In this document: one piece after another, positions 17,080 through 26,370 of the stretch
Layout of the letters: each line of letters opens with the position of its first letter
Position numbering within the stretch: position 1 is the stretch's first letter
Translations under genes and position numbers: made by a program
Source: Halosimplex salinum
GTDB taxonomy: Archaea > Halobacteriota > Halobacteria > Halobacteriales > Haloarculaceae
Direction: 5' to 3'
DNA length: 64,000 nt
Assembly: GCF_003730195.1 (NCBI RefSeq)
Contig: NZ_QWGG01000002.1
Location: 186,001-250,000 of the forward strand
Notes under the pieces: model-generated
Database searches by the model: none
The model's input: the letters and a program-made list of their open reading frames with translations, nothing else
Told to the model about the DNA's origin: nothing

Positions 17080-18060
17080 ATGGACATGTCACGCCGACCC
17101 CGTCGACTCCGGAGCGACGGCGTCCGACCGCTCGTCCGGGAGACCGACCTCTCCGCGTCGGACCTGATCGCGCCGGTGTTCGTCGACGCGACGACAGAGG
17201 AGCGAGTCGCTATCGAGTCGATGCCCGGTCACGAGCGCGTGCCCGTCGAGCAGGCCGTCGAGCGCGTCCGCGAGGTCCGCGAGACCGGCGTCGAAGCGGT
17301 GATCGTCTTCGGCATCCCCGAGTCGAAAGACGCCGAGGGGTCGCGGGCGTGGGCCGAGGACGGCGTCGTGCAGCGAGCGGTCCGACAGATCACCGCCGAG
17401 ACGGAGGCCTACGTCATCACGGACGTGTGTCTCTGCGAGTACACCGACCACGGGCACTGTGGTATCGTAGAGGACGATGCTCGCGAGAGCCCACACATGA
17501 CCGTCGACAACGACCGCACGCTCGAACTCCTCGCGGAGACGGCGGCTTCCCACGCCGAGGCCGGTGCCGACATGATCGCGCCCTCCAGCATGACCGACGG
17601 GATGGTCGGCGCGATTCGCGAGGCGCTGGACGAGCGCGGCTTCGAGTCGACGCCGATCATGAGCTACGCCGCGAAGTACGAGTCGGCGTTCTACGGCCCG
17701 TTCCGCGACGCCGCGGACGGCGCGCCCGCCTTCGGCGACCGCCGCCACTACCAGATGGACCCCGCCAACGGCCGTGAGGCGATGCGCGAGGTCGCCCTCG
17801 ACGTCGAGGAGGGCGCGGACGTGCTGATGGTCAAGCCCGCCCTGCCGTATCTGGACGTGGTCGCCGACGTGCGCGAGAACTTCGACCATCCCGTGGCCGC
17901 CTACAACGTCTCCGGCGAGTACGCGATGCTCCACGCCGCCGCCGAGAAGGGGTGGCTCGACCTCGAAGCGGTCGCCCACGAATCGCTCCTGTCTATCAAG
18001 CGCGCCGGCGCCGACCTGATCCTCACCTACTTCGCCGAAGACGTGGCCCGGCGGCTGTAG
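17080..18060 (+). CDS. hemB: Delta-aminolevulinic acid dehydratase (porphobilinogen synthase)
   Basis: Condenses two 5-aminolevulinates into porphobilinogen in the heme/cobalamin pathway. The 326-residue protein has the zinc-type cysteine cluster [13 protein letters not shown] (C117, C119, C127) and the two Schiff-base lysines, K199 in [13 protein letters not shown] and K252 in [14 protein letters not shown] 17080 has a TATA-like ctctttacc about 22-32 nt upstream; ATG 17086 is a close alternative. It is divergent from the DedA-type gene. Confidence 0.97.
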   Translation: MDMSRRPRRLRSDGVRPLVRETDLSASDLIAPVFVDATTEERVAIESMPGHERVPVEQAVERVREVRETGVEAVIVFGIPESKDAEGSRAWAEDGVVQRAVRQITAETEAYVITDVCLCEYTDHGHCGIVEDDARESPHMTVDNDRTLELLAETAASHAEAGADMIAPSSMTDGMVGAIREALDERGFESTPIMSYAAKYESAFYGPFRDAADGAPAFGDRRHYQMDPANGREAMREVALDVEEGADVLMVKPALPYLDVVADVRENFDHPVAAYNVSGEYAMLHAAAEKGWLDLEAVAHESLLSIKRAGADLILTYFAEDVARRL

Positions 18061-18182
18061 CGACGCCCCCGCCACCGCGACCTGCCCGGAGCGCGCACGA
18101 GCGCGAACGGACCGATCGACCCCGTGCGGCCCCGACGGCCGTCGACGAACGTCAACTTTCCACTGGACGTTCGCCCACTGAT

Positions 18183-18295
18183 CTGGACGAACGACAACCT
18201 TATATCGATAATATTCTGCGATAGTTCTGACGCACGTCTCGTTATCCGCCCAGAAATTACGTTTTTATCAAGCATAGCCTTATGAGGCAGGATTC
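18183..18295 (+). promoter_or_regulatory. Conserved upstream region of amt copy 1
   Basis: This ~113-bp A+T-rich stretch aligns with 21025-21137 in front of the second amt gene. Shared blocks include ctggacga, acaacctta, taatattct, a tgacg..cgtct segment, gaaatt and a ccttat box. The spacing is conserved to within one base. The rest of 18061-18404 holds no gene. Conservation outside coding sequence points to an operator for nitrogen control. Confidence 0.6.
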
Positions 18296-18404
18296 CAGGA
18301 GCCCTAACCGAAATGTACACCACGAACGTGGTCCGAACGAGTGGAAAGGTAGACGATCATCAAATCCTCTCGGAGAGTCGCGCTCTCTCGGAGGTGACGC
18401 GCTG

Positions 18405-19862
18405 ATGGCGGGCGCGCTGCTGGCGCCGGCAGCCGACGCGGCCCTGCAGCTGGGGCCCGGACCGGTCTCGAACAGCGTGAACTACGTCTGGGTTCTGGTC
18501 GTCTGTTTCCTGATCTTCTTCATGCAGCCGGGGTTCGCCCTGCTCGAGAGCGGGCAGGTCCGGGCGAAGAACGTCGGAAACGTCCTGATGAAGAATATGA
18601 CCGACTGGACGCTGGGGGTCCTGGTCTTCTTCCTCGTCGGGGCAGGCGTCAGTGCGCTCGTCGCACAGCTGACCTCCGGCGCCGCGTTCGACCTCGCGGG
18701 AGCGTTCTCGTACATGTCCGCGCCCGGGGAGAGCGGCACCGGCTGGATCGACTGGTTCTTCGGCGCCGTCTTCGCGATGACGGCCGCGACCATCGTCTCG
18801 GGCGCGGTCGCCGAACGGATGGACTACAAGGCGTACGTGTTCGTCGCCGCGGCGATGACCGCAGTCATCTACCCGGTCGTCACGGGGCTGACGTGGGGCG
18901 GCGGCCTGCTCTCGGCGAGCGGATTCCTCGGCGACGCGATCGGCGTCGGCTACCTCGACTTCGCCGGCGCGACCGTCGTCCACATGGTCGGCGGCATCGC
19001 CGGCCTCGTCGGCGCGAAGATGGTCGGCGCCCGCGCCGGCCGCTTCGACGCGAACGGCGACAGCCAGCCCATCCCGGGCCACTCGATGCTGCTCGCCGTC
19101 CTCGGCACGCTGTTCCTCGCGTTCGGCTGGTACGGCTTCAACGTCGGCACGCAGGCGACGGTGCTCACCTCCGAAGGCGTCTTCATGGGCGGCGCGCTCG
19201 GCCGCGTCGTCCTCAACACGACGCTCGGGATGGGCGCCGGCGGCGTCGCGGCCATGCTCGTCTCCTCGGTCTGGCAGGGCAAGCCCGACCCGCTCTGGGC
19301 GGCCAACGGCCTGCTCGCCGGCCTCGTCGCAGTCACCGGCGCCGTTCCACACGTCACCTGGTGGGGCGGTCTCCTGCTCGGCGGCCTCGCCGGCGCACTG
19401 GTCCTGCCGACCTACCGCTGGGTCGTCGACTCGCTGAAGATCGACGACGTCTGCGGTGTCTTCGCCGTCCACGGCAGTGCCGGCGCCATCGGGACGATCC
19501 TGATCCCCGTGCTCGCGGCCGACAGCGGCGGGGTCGCCATCCTCGGTGACCCCTGGACGTTCCTCGGCGTCGACCAGCTGGTCATGCAGGTCGCGGGCGT
19601 CGCCGTCATCGGGATCTGGACCGTCCTCGCGACGGTCGTCGCGTTCACGGTCGCCGACGTGCTCTTCGGCCTCCGCGTCAGCGAGGAAGAGGAGGAGGTC
19701 GGCCTCGACGAGAGCGAACACGGCGTCTCGACCTACCCCGAGTTCGTCGCCGGCGGCAGCTGGGAGGGGCCGACCGTTAGTACCGACGGCGGTGTCGTGA
19801 ACGACACCTCGTCAGAGCTTCGCTCTGACGGCGGCGTCTCCGGAGGTGTCGACGATGACTGA
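18405..19862 (+). CDS. amt: Ammonium transporter, copy 1
   Basis: A 485-residue Amt/MEP/Rh channel in the cytoplasmic membrane with 11-12 helices. Family signatures include [37 protein letters not shown] and [11 protein letters not shown]; the pore twin histidines are expected at VVHMVGG and in the [14 protein letters not shown] region. The start is set by a strong ribosome-binding site, ggaggtga (18390-18397), just before ATG 18405; upstream codons are unconserved. The C-terminal tail ([10 protein letters not shown]) is the GlnK-contact region. It overlaps glnK by 8 bp. A 28-nt palindromic block near the end of the gene is identical to one in amt copy 2. Confidence 0.95.
   Translation: MAGALLAPAADAALQLGPGPVSNSVNYVWVLVVCFLIFFMQPGFALLESGQVRAKNVGNVLMKNMTDWTLGVLVFFLVGAGVSALVAQLTSGAAFDLAGAFSYMSAPGESGTGWIDWFFGAVFAMTAATIVSGAVAERMDYKAYVFVAAAMTAVIYPVVTGLTWGGGLLSASGFLGDAIGVGYLDFAGATVVHMVGGIAGLVGAKMVGARAGRFDANGDSQPIPGHSMLLAVLGTLFLAFGWYGFNVGTQATVLTSEGVFMGGALGRVVLNTTLGMGAGGVAAMLVSSVWQGKPDPLWAANGLLAGLVAVTGAVPHVTWWGGLLLGGLAGALVLPTYRWVVDSLKIDDVCGVFAVHGSAGAIGTILIPVLAADSGGVAILGDPWTFLGVDQLVMQVAGVAVIGIWTVLATVVAFTVADVLFGLRVSEEEEEVGLDESEHGVSTYPEFVAGGSWEGPTVSTDGGVVNDTSSELRSDGGVSGGVDDD
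19807..19834. repeat. Embedded palindrome in the amt copy 1 C-terminal coding region
   Basis: GTCAGAG-CTTCG-CTCTGAC (19811-19829) forms a perfect 7-bp stem with a 5-nt loop and encodes part of SSELRSDGG. The same 28 nt occur at 22565-22592 in the second amt gene. Confidence 0.7.
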
Positions 19863-20220
19863 CGGGGCCGACGACGGCGAGATCGAGATGGTCGTCGCGG
19901 TGATCCGTCCCGACAAACTCGGCGACGTGAAGCAGGCGCTGGCCGAGGCGGGCGCGCCGTCGCTGACGGTGACGAACGTCTCCGGCCGCGGCTCACAGCC
20001 CGCGAAGAAAGGCCAGTGGCGCGGCGAGGAGTACGTCGTCGACCTCCATCAGAAGGTCAAAATCGAGTGCGTCGTCGCCGATATCCCCGCACAGGACGTC
20101 GTCGACGCGATCGCCGACGCCGCCCAGACGGGCGAGCCCGGCGACGGCAAGATATTCGTCCTCCCCGTCGAGGACGCGGTACAGGTTCGGACCGGCGACT
20201 CGGGCCCCGGAGCCGTCTGA
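19855..20220 (+). CDS. glnK: Nitrogen regulatory protein P-II (GlnK), copy 1
   Basis: A 121-residue PII signalling protein that binds ATP/ADP and 2-oxoglutarate and blocks the partner Amt channel when nitrogen is plentiful. Seen: [18 protein letters not shown] at the start of the fold, a T-loop with [21 protein letters not shown] that keeps the conserved RGxEY tyrosine, and the [10 protein letters not shown] strand. The same ggaggtg that ends amt is its ribosome-binding site, placed 6 nt before ATG 19855, so I prefer this over the in-frame GTG 19846. Operon: amt-glnK-lrp. Confidence 0.95.
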   Translation: MTDGADDGEIEMVVAVIRPDKLGDVKQALAEAGAPSLTVTNVSGRGSQPAKKGQWRGEEYVVDLHQKVKIECVVADIPAQDVVDAIADAAQTGEPGDGKIFVLPVEDAVQVRTGDSGPGAV

Positions 20221-20226
20221 CTGCCG

Positions 20227-20691
20227 ATGTCGGCAGACATGGACGACACGGACCGGCGGATCATCGGCGCCCTGCTGCAGAACGGCCGGGCGAGCGCGAG
20301 CGAACTCGCGGAACACGCCGAGATCGCGACAGCGACCGCGGCCAAACGGCTCCAGCGCCTGGAGGAAGAGGGCGTCATCGGCGGCTACCAGCCCGAAGTC
20401 GACTACGAGTCGTTCGGCTACGAGGTGACGGCGGTGTTCCGCCTCGACGTCGACGGCACGGGGCTCGCGACCGTCGTGGACGACCTGCGCGACACCGGTC
20501 ACATGGTCGGCGTCTACGAGGTCACCGGCGAGGACGACGTGGTCGCCGTCGGCAAGTTCGAGGATACCCAGACGCTGAACGCCCAGATCAAGTCGCTGCT
20601 CACCCATCCCGAGGTCCGCTCGGCCCGGACGAGCATCGTCCTCGACACCGTCTGCGAGTACGATCCGCTCCCCGTCGACGTCGAGGAGTAA
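20227..20691 (+). CDS. Lrp/AsnC family transcriptional regulator, copy 1
   Basis: A 154-residue regulator with an N-terminal helix-turn-helix (about 5-55; ASASELAEHAEIATATAAKRLQRLEEEGVI) and a C-terminal RAM/AsnC effector domain (DVDGTGLATVVDDL...VTGEDDVVAVGKFEDTQTLNAQI). It starts 7 nt after glnK and so is part of the ammonium operon; it probably regulates nitrogen genes in response to an amino acid. A close paralogue follows the second amt at 23139. Confidence 0.92.
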   Translation: MSADMDDTDRRIIGALLQNGRASASELAEHAEIATATAAKRLQRLEEEGVIGGYQPEVDYESFGYEVTAVFRLDVDGTGLATVVDDLRDTGHMVGVYEVTGEDDVVAVGKFEDTQTLNAQIKSLLTHPEVRSARTSIVLDTVCEYDPLPVDVEE

Positions 20692-20759
20692 CGAGCCACG
20701 CCCGTCTCTTCTGCCACTCTCCGCACGAGTCACTCGGCCACTCGCTACCGTCTCGACCA

Positions 20760-20878
20760 GATTCGAACGGATCCGCCCGACTCGAGCGGATTCCCCCGAC
20801 TCGAACTGATTCCCCCGACTCGAACGTCCCGGCCCTGACCGAACGTCCCGGCCCTGACCGAGCGTCCCGGCCCTCCGC
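20760..20878. repeat. Two adjacent 19-bp-period tandem repeats
   Basis: Three 19-bp units of the type gactcgaactgattccccc lie at 20760-20816, with a partial fourth to 20825. They run directly into three 19-bp units of gaacgtcccggccctgacc at 20822-20878. Different units, same period. They sit in the 546-bp gap between the first ammonium operon and the second amt gene. No gene is supported in 20692-21237. Confidence 0.7.
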
Positions 20879-21024
20879 TCCAGAACAGGCGATCAGTTCT
20901 CGTCCGGCTCCCGATCGGATCGTCACGTTCGGCGCGCGAGAGCCCGAAGGCCCCGATATCGCCGATTTTGCCGCGTTCGATGGTTGACGACCGTCCAGAT
21001 CCGGCGCGTGCCAACCGTCGGTTT

Positions 21025-21137
21025 CTGGACGAAGTACAACCTTAAACACGTAATATTCTACGGTAATTTTGACGTGCGTCTACACAGACCCTGAAATTTG
21101 CCCTATTGTAAAGCCAACCCTTATAGGGAGTGGTTCC
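21025..21137 (+). promoter_or_regulatory. Conserved upstream region of the amt-PII fusion gene
   Basis: Counterpart of 18183-18295. It contains ctggacga, acaacctta, taatattct, tttgacgtgcgtct, gaaattt and cccttatag in the same order. The distal TATA-like ccttatag box lies about 115 nt before ATG 21238, leaving a leader of roughly 90 nt. Confidence 0.6.
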
Positions 21138-21237
21138 GCACACTTCTCCCGTACACTCCGAAACATTCGGAGAGGAAATCGGCGCTGGGGTGGACGTTTC
21201 GGAACCATTCCGGCGCGCCATCGACACGAACACAACC

Positions 21238-23103
21238 ATGCTGGAACTCACCGCGCTGCAAACTGACACGCAAACGTTGATCGACGCGATAAACACCACC
21301 TGGGTACTGGTGGTCACGTTCCTGATCTTCTTCATGCACGCCGGCTTCGCCATGCTGGAGGCGGGGCAGGTACGCTCGAAGAACGTCTCGAACCAGCTGA
21401 CGAAGAACCTCCTCACCTGGAGCATCGGGGTGACGGTGTTCTTCCTCGTCGGCGCCGGCGTCGACAGCCTCGTCGGCGGCGGCGGCTTCTCGCCGGCCTT
21501 CCAGGCCGAGAGCGCCGCCGACTGGACCGGCTGGCTGTACGGCGCCGTCTTCGCGATGACCGCGGCGACCATCGTCTCCGGGGCCGTCGCCGGTCGCGCG
21601 AAGCTCCGCGCGTACGTCGGCTACACGTTCCTGCTGGCGGCGGTCATCTACCCCGTCGTCTCCGGCATCGCGTGGTACGACGCCGGCCTGCTCGGCATCG
21701 ACGGCGCGGTCGGCTCCGCCGTCGGCGCGGCGTTCGACGACTTCGCGGGCGGGACGGTCGTCCACGCGATGGGCGGCATCGCCGGTCTGACGGCGGCGTG
21801 GGTGCTCGGGCCCCGCATCGGTCGCTTCAACGACGACGGCTCGGCGAACGTCATCCCCGGTCACTCGATGACCTTCGCCGTGCTCGGCACGCTCATGCTC
21901 GCCTTCGGCTGGTACGGTTTCAACGTCGGCACCTCGGCGATCTTCAGTTCCGAGGGCGCCTTCCTGAGCGAGCAACTCGGCCGCGTCGCGATGAACACGA
22001 CCATCGCGATGGCCTGCGGCGCGATGGGTGCCGGGCTCGTCGCCTGGCTCAAGACCGGCAAGGTCGACACGCTGTACGTCGCAAACGGGCTGCTTGCCGG
22101 TCTCGTCGGCATCACCGCGATCCCCCACGCGTCGGCGTGGTGGGGCGCGTTCGTCGTCGGCGGCCTCTCCGGCGCACAGCTCCCGGTCGTCTTCTCCTTC
22201 GTCGAGAAGCGCCTGAACATCGACGACGTCTGCGCGGTCTTCCCCGTCCACGGCAGCGCCGGCGTGCTCGGCACGCTCATGCTGCCGGTCGTCGTCGCGC
22301 CGAGCTACCTCGCCGACGCGGGCGTGACCCGCGTCGAGATGTTCCTCGCCCAGTTCGCCGGCGTCGCCATCATCGCGGCGTGGACCGTCCTCACGACCGG
22401 CCTCATCTGGGGCGCGTTCAAGGCGCTCGGGCAGGCCCGCGTCAGCCGCGAGCACGAACAGGACGGCCTCGACGTCAGCGAACACGGCGTCGAGACCTAC
22501 CCCGAGTTCGGCGACGAGGGCGCTGCCGTTGCGGACGGCGGTTTCGTGAGCGAGGCGAACGAGGCCTCGTCAGAGCTTCGCTCTGACGGCGGAACGATTC
22601 GCACGGACGGTGGCATCGACACTGACGAGCCCGAAATTCGCACGGACGGCGGTATCAACATGGACGAGACCGACAACGAGATTCGCACGGACGGTGGCAT
22701 CGACACGGAGACCGAACGCGAGATCCGAACGGATGGCGGAGAAGACGCGCCGAACGACGGCGACATCAAGATGGTCGTCGCGATGGTGCGCCCGGACAAG
22801 CTGGGCGACGTGAAACAGGCGCTCGCGGAGATCGGCGCGCCGTCGCTGACGGTGACGAACGTCTCCGGTCGGGGCTCACAGCCCGCGAAGAAAGGGCAGT
22901 GGCGCGGCGAGGAGTACGTCGTCGACCTCCACCAGAAGGTCAAGATCGAGTGCGTCGTCGCCGATATCCCAGCACAGGACGTCGTCGACGCCATCGCGGA
23001 GGGTGCCCAGACCGGCGAGAAGGGCGACGGCAAGGTGTTCGTCCTGCCGGTCGAGAGCGCGACGCAGATCCGGACGGGCAAGACCGGACCGGACGCTGTC
23101 TGA
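21238..23103 (+). CDS. Ammonium transporter fused to P-II domain (copy 2)
   Basis: A 621-residue single frame. Residues 1 to ~430 are a full Amt channel ([20 protein letters not shown] start; [52 protein letters not shown] tail). Residues ~431-508 are an acidic linker with four EIRTDGG-type repeats. Residues ~509-621 are a complete PII domain ([20 protein letters not shown]-loop [27 protein letters not shown]). No stop separates them. The PII part is nearly identical at DNA level to glnK copy 1. Tethering would give each Amt subunit its own regulator. ATG 21238 is chosen because the upstream codons are not Amt-like. Confidence 0.93.
   Translation: MLELTALQTDTQTLIDAINTTWVLVVTFLIFFMHAGFAMLEAGQVRSKNVSNQLTKNLLTWSIGVTVFFLVGAGVDSLVGGGGFSPAFQAESAADWTGWLYGAVFAMTAATIVSGAVAGRAKLRAYVGYTFLLAAVIYPVVSGIAWYDAGLLGIDGAVGSAVGAAFDDFAGGTVVHAMGGIAGLTAAWVLGPRIGRFNDDGSANVIPGHSMTFAVLGTLMLAFGWYGFNVGTSAIFSSEGAFLSEQLGRVAMNTTIAMACGAMGAGLVAWLKTGKVDTLYVANGLLAGLVGITAIPHASAWWGAFVVGGLSGAQLPVVFSFVEKRLNIDDVCAVFPVHGSAGVLGTLMLPVVVAPSYLADAGVTRVEMFLAQFAGVAIIAAWTVLTTGLIWGAFKALGQARVSREHEQDGLDVSEHGVETYPEFGDEGAAVADGGFVSEANEASSELRSDGGTIRTDGGIDTDEPEIRTDGGINMDETDNEIRTDGGIDTETEREIRTDGGEDAPNDGDIKMVVAMVRPDKLGDVKQALAEIGAPSLTVTNVSGRGSQPAKKGQWRGEEYVVDLHQKVKIECVVADIPAQDVVDAIAEGAQTGEKGDGKVFVLPVESATQIRTGKTGPDAV
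22565..22592. repeat. Embedded palindrome in the amt-PII linker
   Basis: GTCAGAG-CTTCG-CTCTGAC at 22569-22587, identical over 28 nt to 19807-19834. It encodes SSELRSDGG immediately before the linker repeats. Confidence 0.7.
22597..22740 (+). repeat. Four imperfect repeats encoding the Amt-PII linker
   Basis: Units beginning attcgcacggacgg (the last one atccgaacggatgg) start at 22597, 22636, 22681 and 22723, with spacings of 39, 45 and 42 bp, all multiples of three. They encode (E)IRTDGGI-type motifs joined by acidic spacers. In-frame expansion of a short motif seems to have lengthened the tether. Confidence 0.75.
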
Positions 23104-23138
23104 CCACTCCCGGGCAGCATCCATCACCCTCTCCACCA

Positions 23139-23600
23139 ATGGTAGACATCGACGACACCGATAGACAACTGATCGACGCGCTCCTGGCCGACGGGCGCGC
23201 GAGCTCGAACGAACTCGCGGCGGAGGCCGGCATCGCGACCGCGACCGCGACCAAGCGCGTCCAGGCGCTCGAAGCGGACGGCGTCGTCGACGGGTACCGA
23301 CCCGACGTCGACTACGACGCCTTCGGCTACGACGTGACCGCGGTGTTCCACCTCGACGTCGTGGGCGACGGCCTCGACACCGTCGTCGCGGACCTGCGCG
23401 ACACCGGCCACATGGTCGCGGTCTACGAGGTCACGGGCGGCGACGACGTGGTCGCCGTCGGCAAGTTCACCGACACCGAGTCGCTGAACGCCGAGATCAA
23501 GACGCTGCTCGTGCACGACGACGTCGAGTCGGTCTCGACGAGTATCGTCCTCGAGACCGTCTGCGAGGACGACCCGCTGCCCGTCTCCGGGGCCGACTAG
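23139..23600 (+). CDS. Lrp/AsnC family transcriptional regulator, copy 2
   Basis: A 153-residue paralogue of the regulator at 20227, with matching helix-turn-helix (ASSNELAAEAGIATATATKRVQALEADGVVDGY) and RAM domain (VTGGDDVVAVGKFTDTESLNAEIKTLL). It lies 35 bp after the Amt-PII fusion, completing the duplicated module. ATG 23139 is chosen; in-frame sequence upstream is antisense-like and unconserved. Confidence 0.92.
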   Translation: MVDIDDTDRQLIDALLADGRASSNELAAEAGIATATATKRVQALEADGVVDGYRPDVDYDAFGYDVTAVFHLDVVGDGLDTVVADLRDTGHMVAVYEVTGGDDVVAVGKFTDTESLNAEIKTLLVHDDVESVSTSIVLETVCEDDPLPVSGAD

Positions 23601-23739
23601 CCGTCGCGGGCGGCCGGATTCGGATCACTGGAGGGGCTCTCTTGTCGGCGATCGGACGACTCGCGTCGACCGGTTCCGTGTGAACCGTGACCGGGGAAGT
23701 GTAAGGTCTTAGTATTTGGGGCTGGGAGTACGCTGTACT

Positions 23740-24588
23740 ATGAACGTCGCAGACGTAATGACGCCCCGCGAGGACCTCGTCACGGTCGAACTACCCGGCA
23801 CCCGGGACGACGTCCTCGAGTACCTCCAGGAGCGGTCCTTCTCCTCCGTCCCCGTCGTCACCGAGGGCGACGACGGCGAGGAGTTCCGCGGTCTCGTCTC
23901 CCGGGACGCGCTGATCGACCAGCCCGACGAGGACCAGCTGGCCCTCCTCGTCGAGGAAGTGCCGACCGTCACCGCCGAGGCGAGTCTCGAGGAGCTCGCG
24001 ACCCTGATGGTCGACGAGCGCGCGCGCCGGGTCCCGGTCGTCGACGGCCGCCTCGAAGGGATCGTCACCATCACCGACGTGGTCCGCGCGATCGCCACCG
24101 GCGACGTCGACGGCGACGTGACCGTCGAGGAACTCGCGACCACGGAAATCAACTGCGTCTACGATGGCGCACCGCTCCACGTGGCCGAGCGAGAGCTCTC
24201 CCACGGCAACGTGCCCTACGGCGTCGCGCTGGACGAGGAGGGGGAGACCAGCGGGATGATCACCGAGGTCGACATCATCGACGTGGCCCGCGTCGTCGAC
24301 GGCGAGGAGGAGACCGGCGACAACCTCGCCAGCGACGACGACGACTGGAAGTGGGAGAGCGTCAAGGCCGTCGGCAGTCGCTACATGCCCACCCGGAACG
24401 TCGAGATCCCCGCGGGCCCGGTCTCGGAGTTCATGACCAGCGATCTCGTCACCATCAGCGGTCGGCGCACGGTCCAGGAGGCCGCGCAGCTGATGATCGA
24501 ACACGACATCGAGCAGATCCCGATGGTCTCGGGCGACGACCTCGAGGGCATCGTCCGGGACATGGACCTGCTGGAGGCGCTTCGATGA
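23740..24588 (+). CDS. Protein with four CBS domains
   Basis: A 282-residue cytoplasmic protein made of two CBS pairs. Typical CBS starts are visible at ADVMTPREDLVTVELPG, VPTVTAEASLEELATLMV, TTEINCVYDGAPLHVAEREL and SEFMTSDLVTISGRRTVQEAAQLM. CBS pairs bind adenine nucleotides or S-adenosylmethionine and act as energy or metabolite sensors. A TATA-like cttagtattt sits about 25-32 nt before ATG 23740. Its stop overlaps the glyS start (ATGA), so it is co-translated with glycyl-tRNA synthetase. Confidence 0.9.
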   Translation: MNVADVMTPREDLVTVELPGTRDDVLEYLQERSFSSVPVVTEGDDGEEFRGLVSRDALIDQPDEDQLALLVEEVPTVTAEASLEELATLMVDERARRVPVVDGRLEGIVTITDVVRAIATGDVDGDVTVEELATTEINCVYDGAPLHVAERELSHGNVPYGVALDEEGETSGMITEVDIIDVARVVDGEEETGDNLASDDDDWKWESVKAVGSRYMPTRNVEIPAGPVSEFMTSDLVTISGRRTVQEAAQLMIEHDIEQIPMVSGDDLEGIVRDMDLLEALR

Positions 24589-26369
24589 GCGAGGGCGACA
24601 GCCCGGACCTGGCCGAACTCGCCAAGCGACGCGGTTTCTTCCTGCAGTCCGCGGGCGCCTACGGCGGCGTCTCCGGCTTCTACACCTTCGGCCCGCAGGG
24701 CGCGAGCCTCAAGGACAACATCGAGAACTCCTGGCGCGACCGGTTCACCCTCCAGGAGGGCAACATGGAGATCGACGCGCCGACGATCATGCCCGAACCC
24801 GTCTTCGAGGCGTCGGGCCATCTGGACGGCTTCGACGACATGCTCGTCGAGTGTCCCGAGTGCGGCGAGTCACACCGCGCCGACCACGTCGTCGAGGACA
24901 ACACCGACTACGAGGAAGCGGAGGGCCTCGGCCCCGAGCGCGTCGGCGAGATCATCGAGGAGTACGAACTCGTCTGTCCGACCTGCGGCACCGGCCTCGC
25001 CGGGCAGGCCATCGAGGACTTCAACCTCATGTTCGAGACGAACATCGGCCCGGGCTCGTCCTCGCCGGGCTACCTCCGGCCGGAGACCGCCCAGGGCATC
25101 TTCGTCGAGTTCCCGCAGCTCGCGGAGTACGCCCGCAACCAGCTCCCCTTCGGCGTCACCCAGGTCGGCCGCGCCTACCGCAACGAGATCAGCCCGCGGA
25201 AGTCGCTCCTGCGCGTGCGGGAGTTCACGCAGGCCGAACTGGAGCTGTTCATCGACCCCGAGGACGGCGAGGGCCCCGACCTCTCGTCCGTCTCGGACGT
25301 GGTCGCGCCGTTCTACGGCGTCGACCAGCAGGAGGACGACGACAGCGACCCCCTCGAGATCACCGTCGGCGAGGCCCACGAGCGCGGGCTCGTCGCCGAC
25401 CCGTGGATCGCCTACTACCTCGGCGTCGCCGCGGAGTGGTACGAGTCCATCGGCGTCGACATGTCCCGGTTCCGCTTCCGCCAGCACCTCTCGGGCGAGC
25501 GGGCCCACTACGCCGCGGACTGCTGGGACGCCGAGGCCGAGGTCGACGGCGACTGGATCGAACTGGCGGGCTTCGCCTACCGCTCGGACTACGACCTCTC
25601 GAAACACGACGAGTACTCCGACGAGGACTACACGATATTCAAGCAGTACGACGAACCGGTCACTGTCGAACGGCCCACCGTCGACCCCGACATGAGTGCC
25701 CTCGGGCCGGAGTTCGGCGGCGCGGCCGGCGACGTGGCCGACGCGCTGGAGGCACTCGCCGAGTCCGACCCCGACGCGTTCGAGGACGCCGGCGAGGACG
25801 GCAGCGTTACCGTCGACGTCGACGGCGAGAGCCACGAAGTGCCGGTCAGCCAGACCGGGTTCGCCGTCGAGGAGGTCACGGAGTCCGGCGAGCACATCAC
25901 GCCCCACGTCGTCGAGCCGTCGCTGGGTATCGACCGCGCGCTGTACACCGTCCTCGACCACTGCTACCGCGAGGACGAGGTCGACGGCGAGGAGCGGACG
26001 TTCCTCGAACTCCCCCCGGCGGTCGCGCCGACGACCGTCGGCGTCTTCCCGCTGATGGACCGCGACGGCCTCGGCGAGCACGCCCGCGACGTCGCCGCCG
26101 ACCTCCGCGAACGCGGTCTCTCGGTCGCCTACGACGACTCGGGCGCCATCGGCCGGCGCTACCGTCGCCAGGACGAGGTCGGCACTCCGTTCTGCGTCAC
26201 CGTCGACTACGCCACTATCGGCGAGGCCGAGGACGCATCGGAGGGGGCGCCCGGCACAGTGACCGTCCGCGAGCGCGACACGACCGCCCAGCGACGGATC
26301 CCCGTCGAGGAGGTCCCCGCGACGCTCGAAGCGCTCCGCGACGGCGAACTGTCCTTCTCGGAGCTATAG
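24585..26369 (+). CDS. glyS: Glycine--tRNA ligase
   Basis: A 594-residue class II synthetase of the archaeal/eukaryotic alpha2 type. It charges tRNA-Gly. Seen: the N-terminal RGFFLQSAGAYGGVSGFYTFGPQG, two zinc-type pairs (CPECGES and CPTCG), motif 2 (AYRNEISPRKSLLRVREFTQAE), the glycine-pocket region PHVVEPSLGIDRA and a C-terminal anticodon-binding domain (VGVFPLMDRDGLGEHARDVAADL). The start overlaps the CBS gene by 4 bp. Confidence 0.97.
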   Translation: MSEGDSPDLAELAKRRGFFLQSAGAYGGVSGFYTFGPQGASLKDNIENSWRDRFTLQEGNMEIDAPTIMPEPVFEASGHLDGFDDMLVECPECGESHRADHVVEDNTDYEEAEGLGPERVGEIIEEYELVCPTCGTGLAGQAIEDFNLMFETNIGPGSSSPGYLRPETAQGIFVEFPQLAEYARNQLPFGVTQVGRAYRNEISPRKSLLRVREFTQAELELFIDPEDGEGPDLSSVSDVVAPFYGVDQQEDDDSDPLEITVGEAHERGLVADPWIAYYLGVAAEWYESIGVDMSRFRFRQHLSGERAHYAADCWDAEAEVDGDWIELAGFAYRSDYDLSKHDEYSDEDYTIFKQYDEPVTVERPTVDPDMSALGPEFGGAAGDVADALEALAESDPDAFEDAGEDGSVTVDVDGESHEVPVSQTGFAVEEVTESGEHITPHVVEPSLGIDRALYTVLDHCYREDEVDGEERTFLELPPAVAPTTVGVFPLMDRDGLGEHARDVAADLRERGLSVAYDDSGAIGRRYRRQDEVGTPFCVTVDYATIGEAEDASEGAPGTVTVRERDTTAQRRIPVEEVPATLEALRDGELSFSEL

Positions 26370-26370
26370 C

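Noticed and set aside
20755-20775. tRNA T-arm-like gattcgaacggatcc
   Set aside because: It is one unit of the 19-bp tandem repeat; no acceptor, D or anticodon stems can be drawn around it.
23860-24590. CBS protein as an IMP dehydrogenase fragment
   Set aside because: Four CBS domains fill the whole protein and no TIM-barrel motif or broken reading frame is present.
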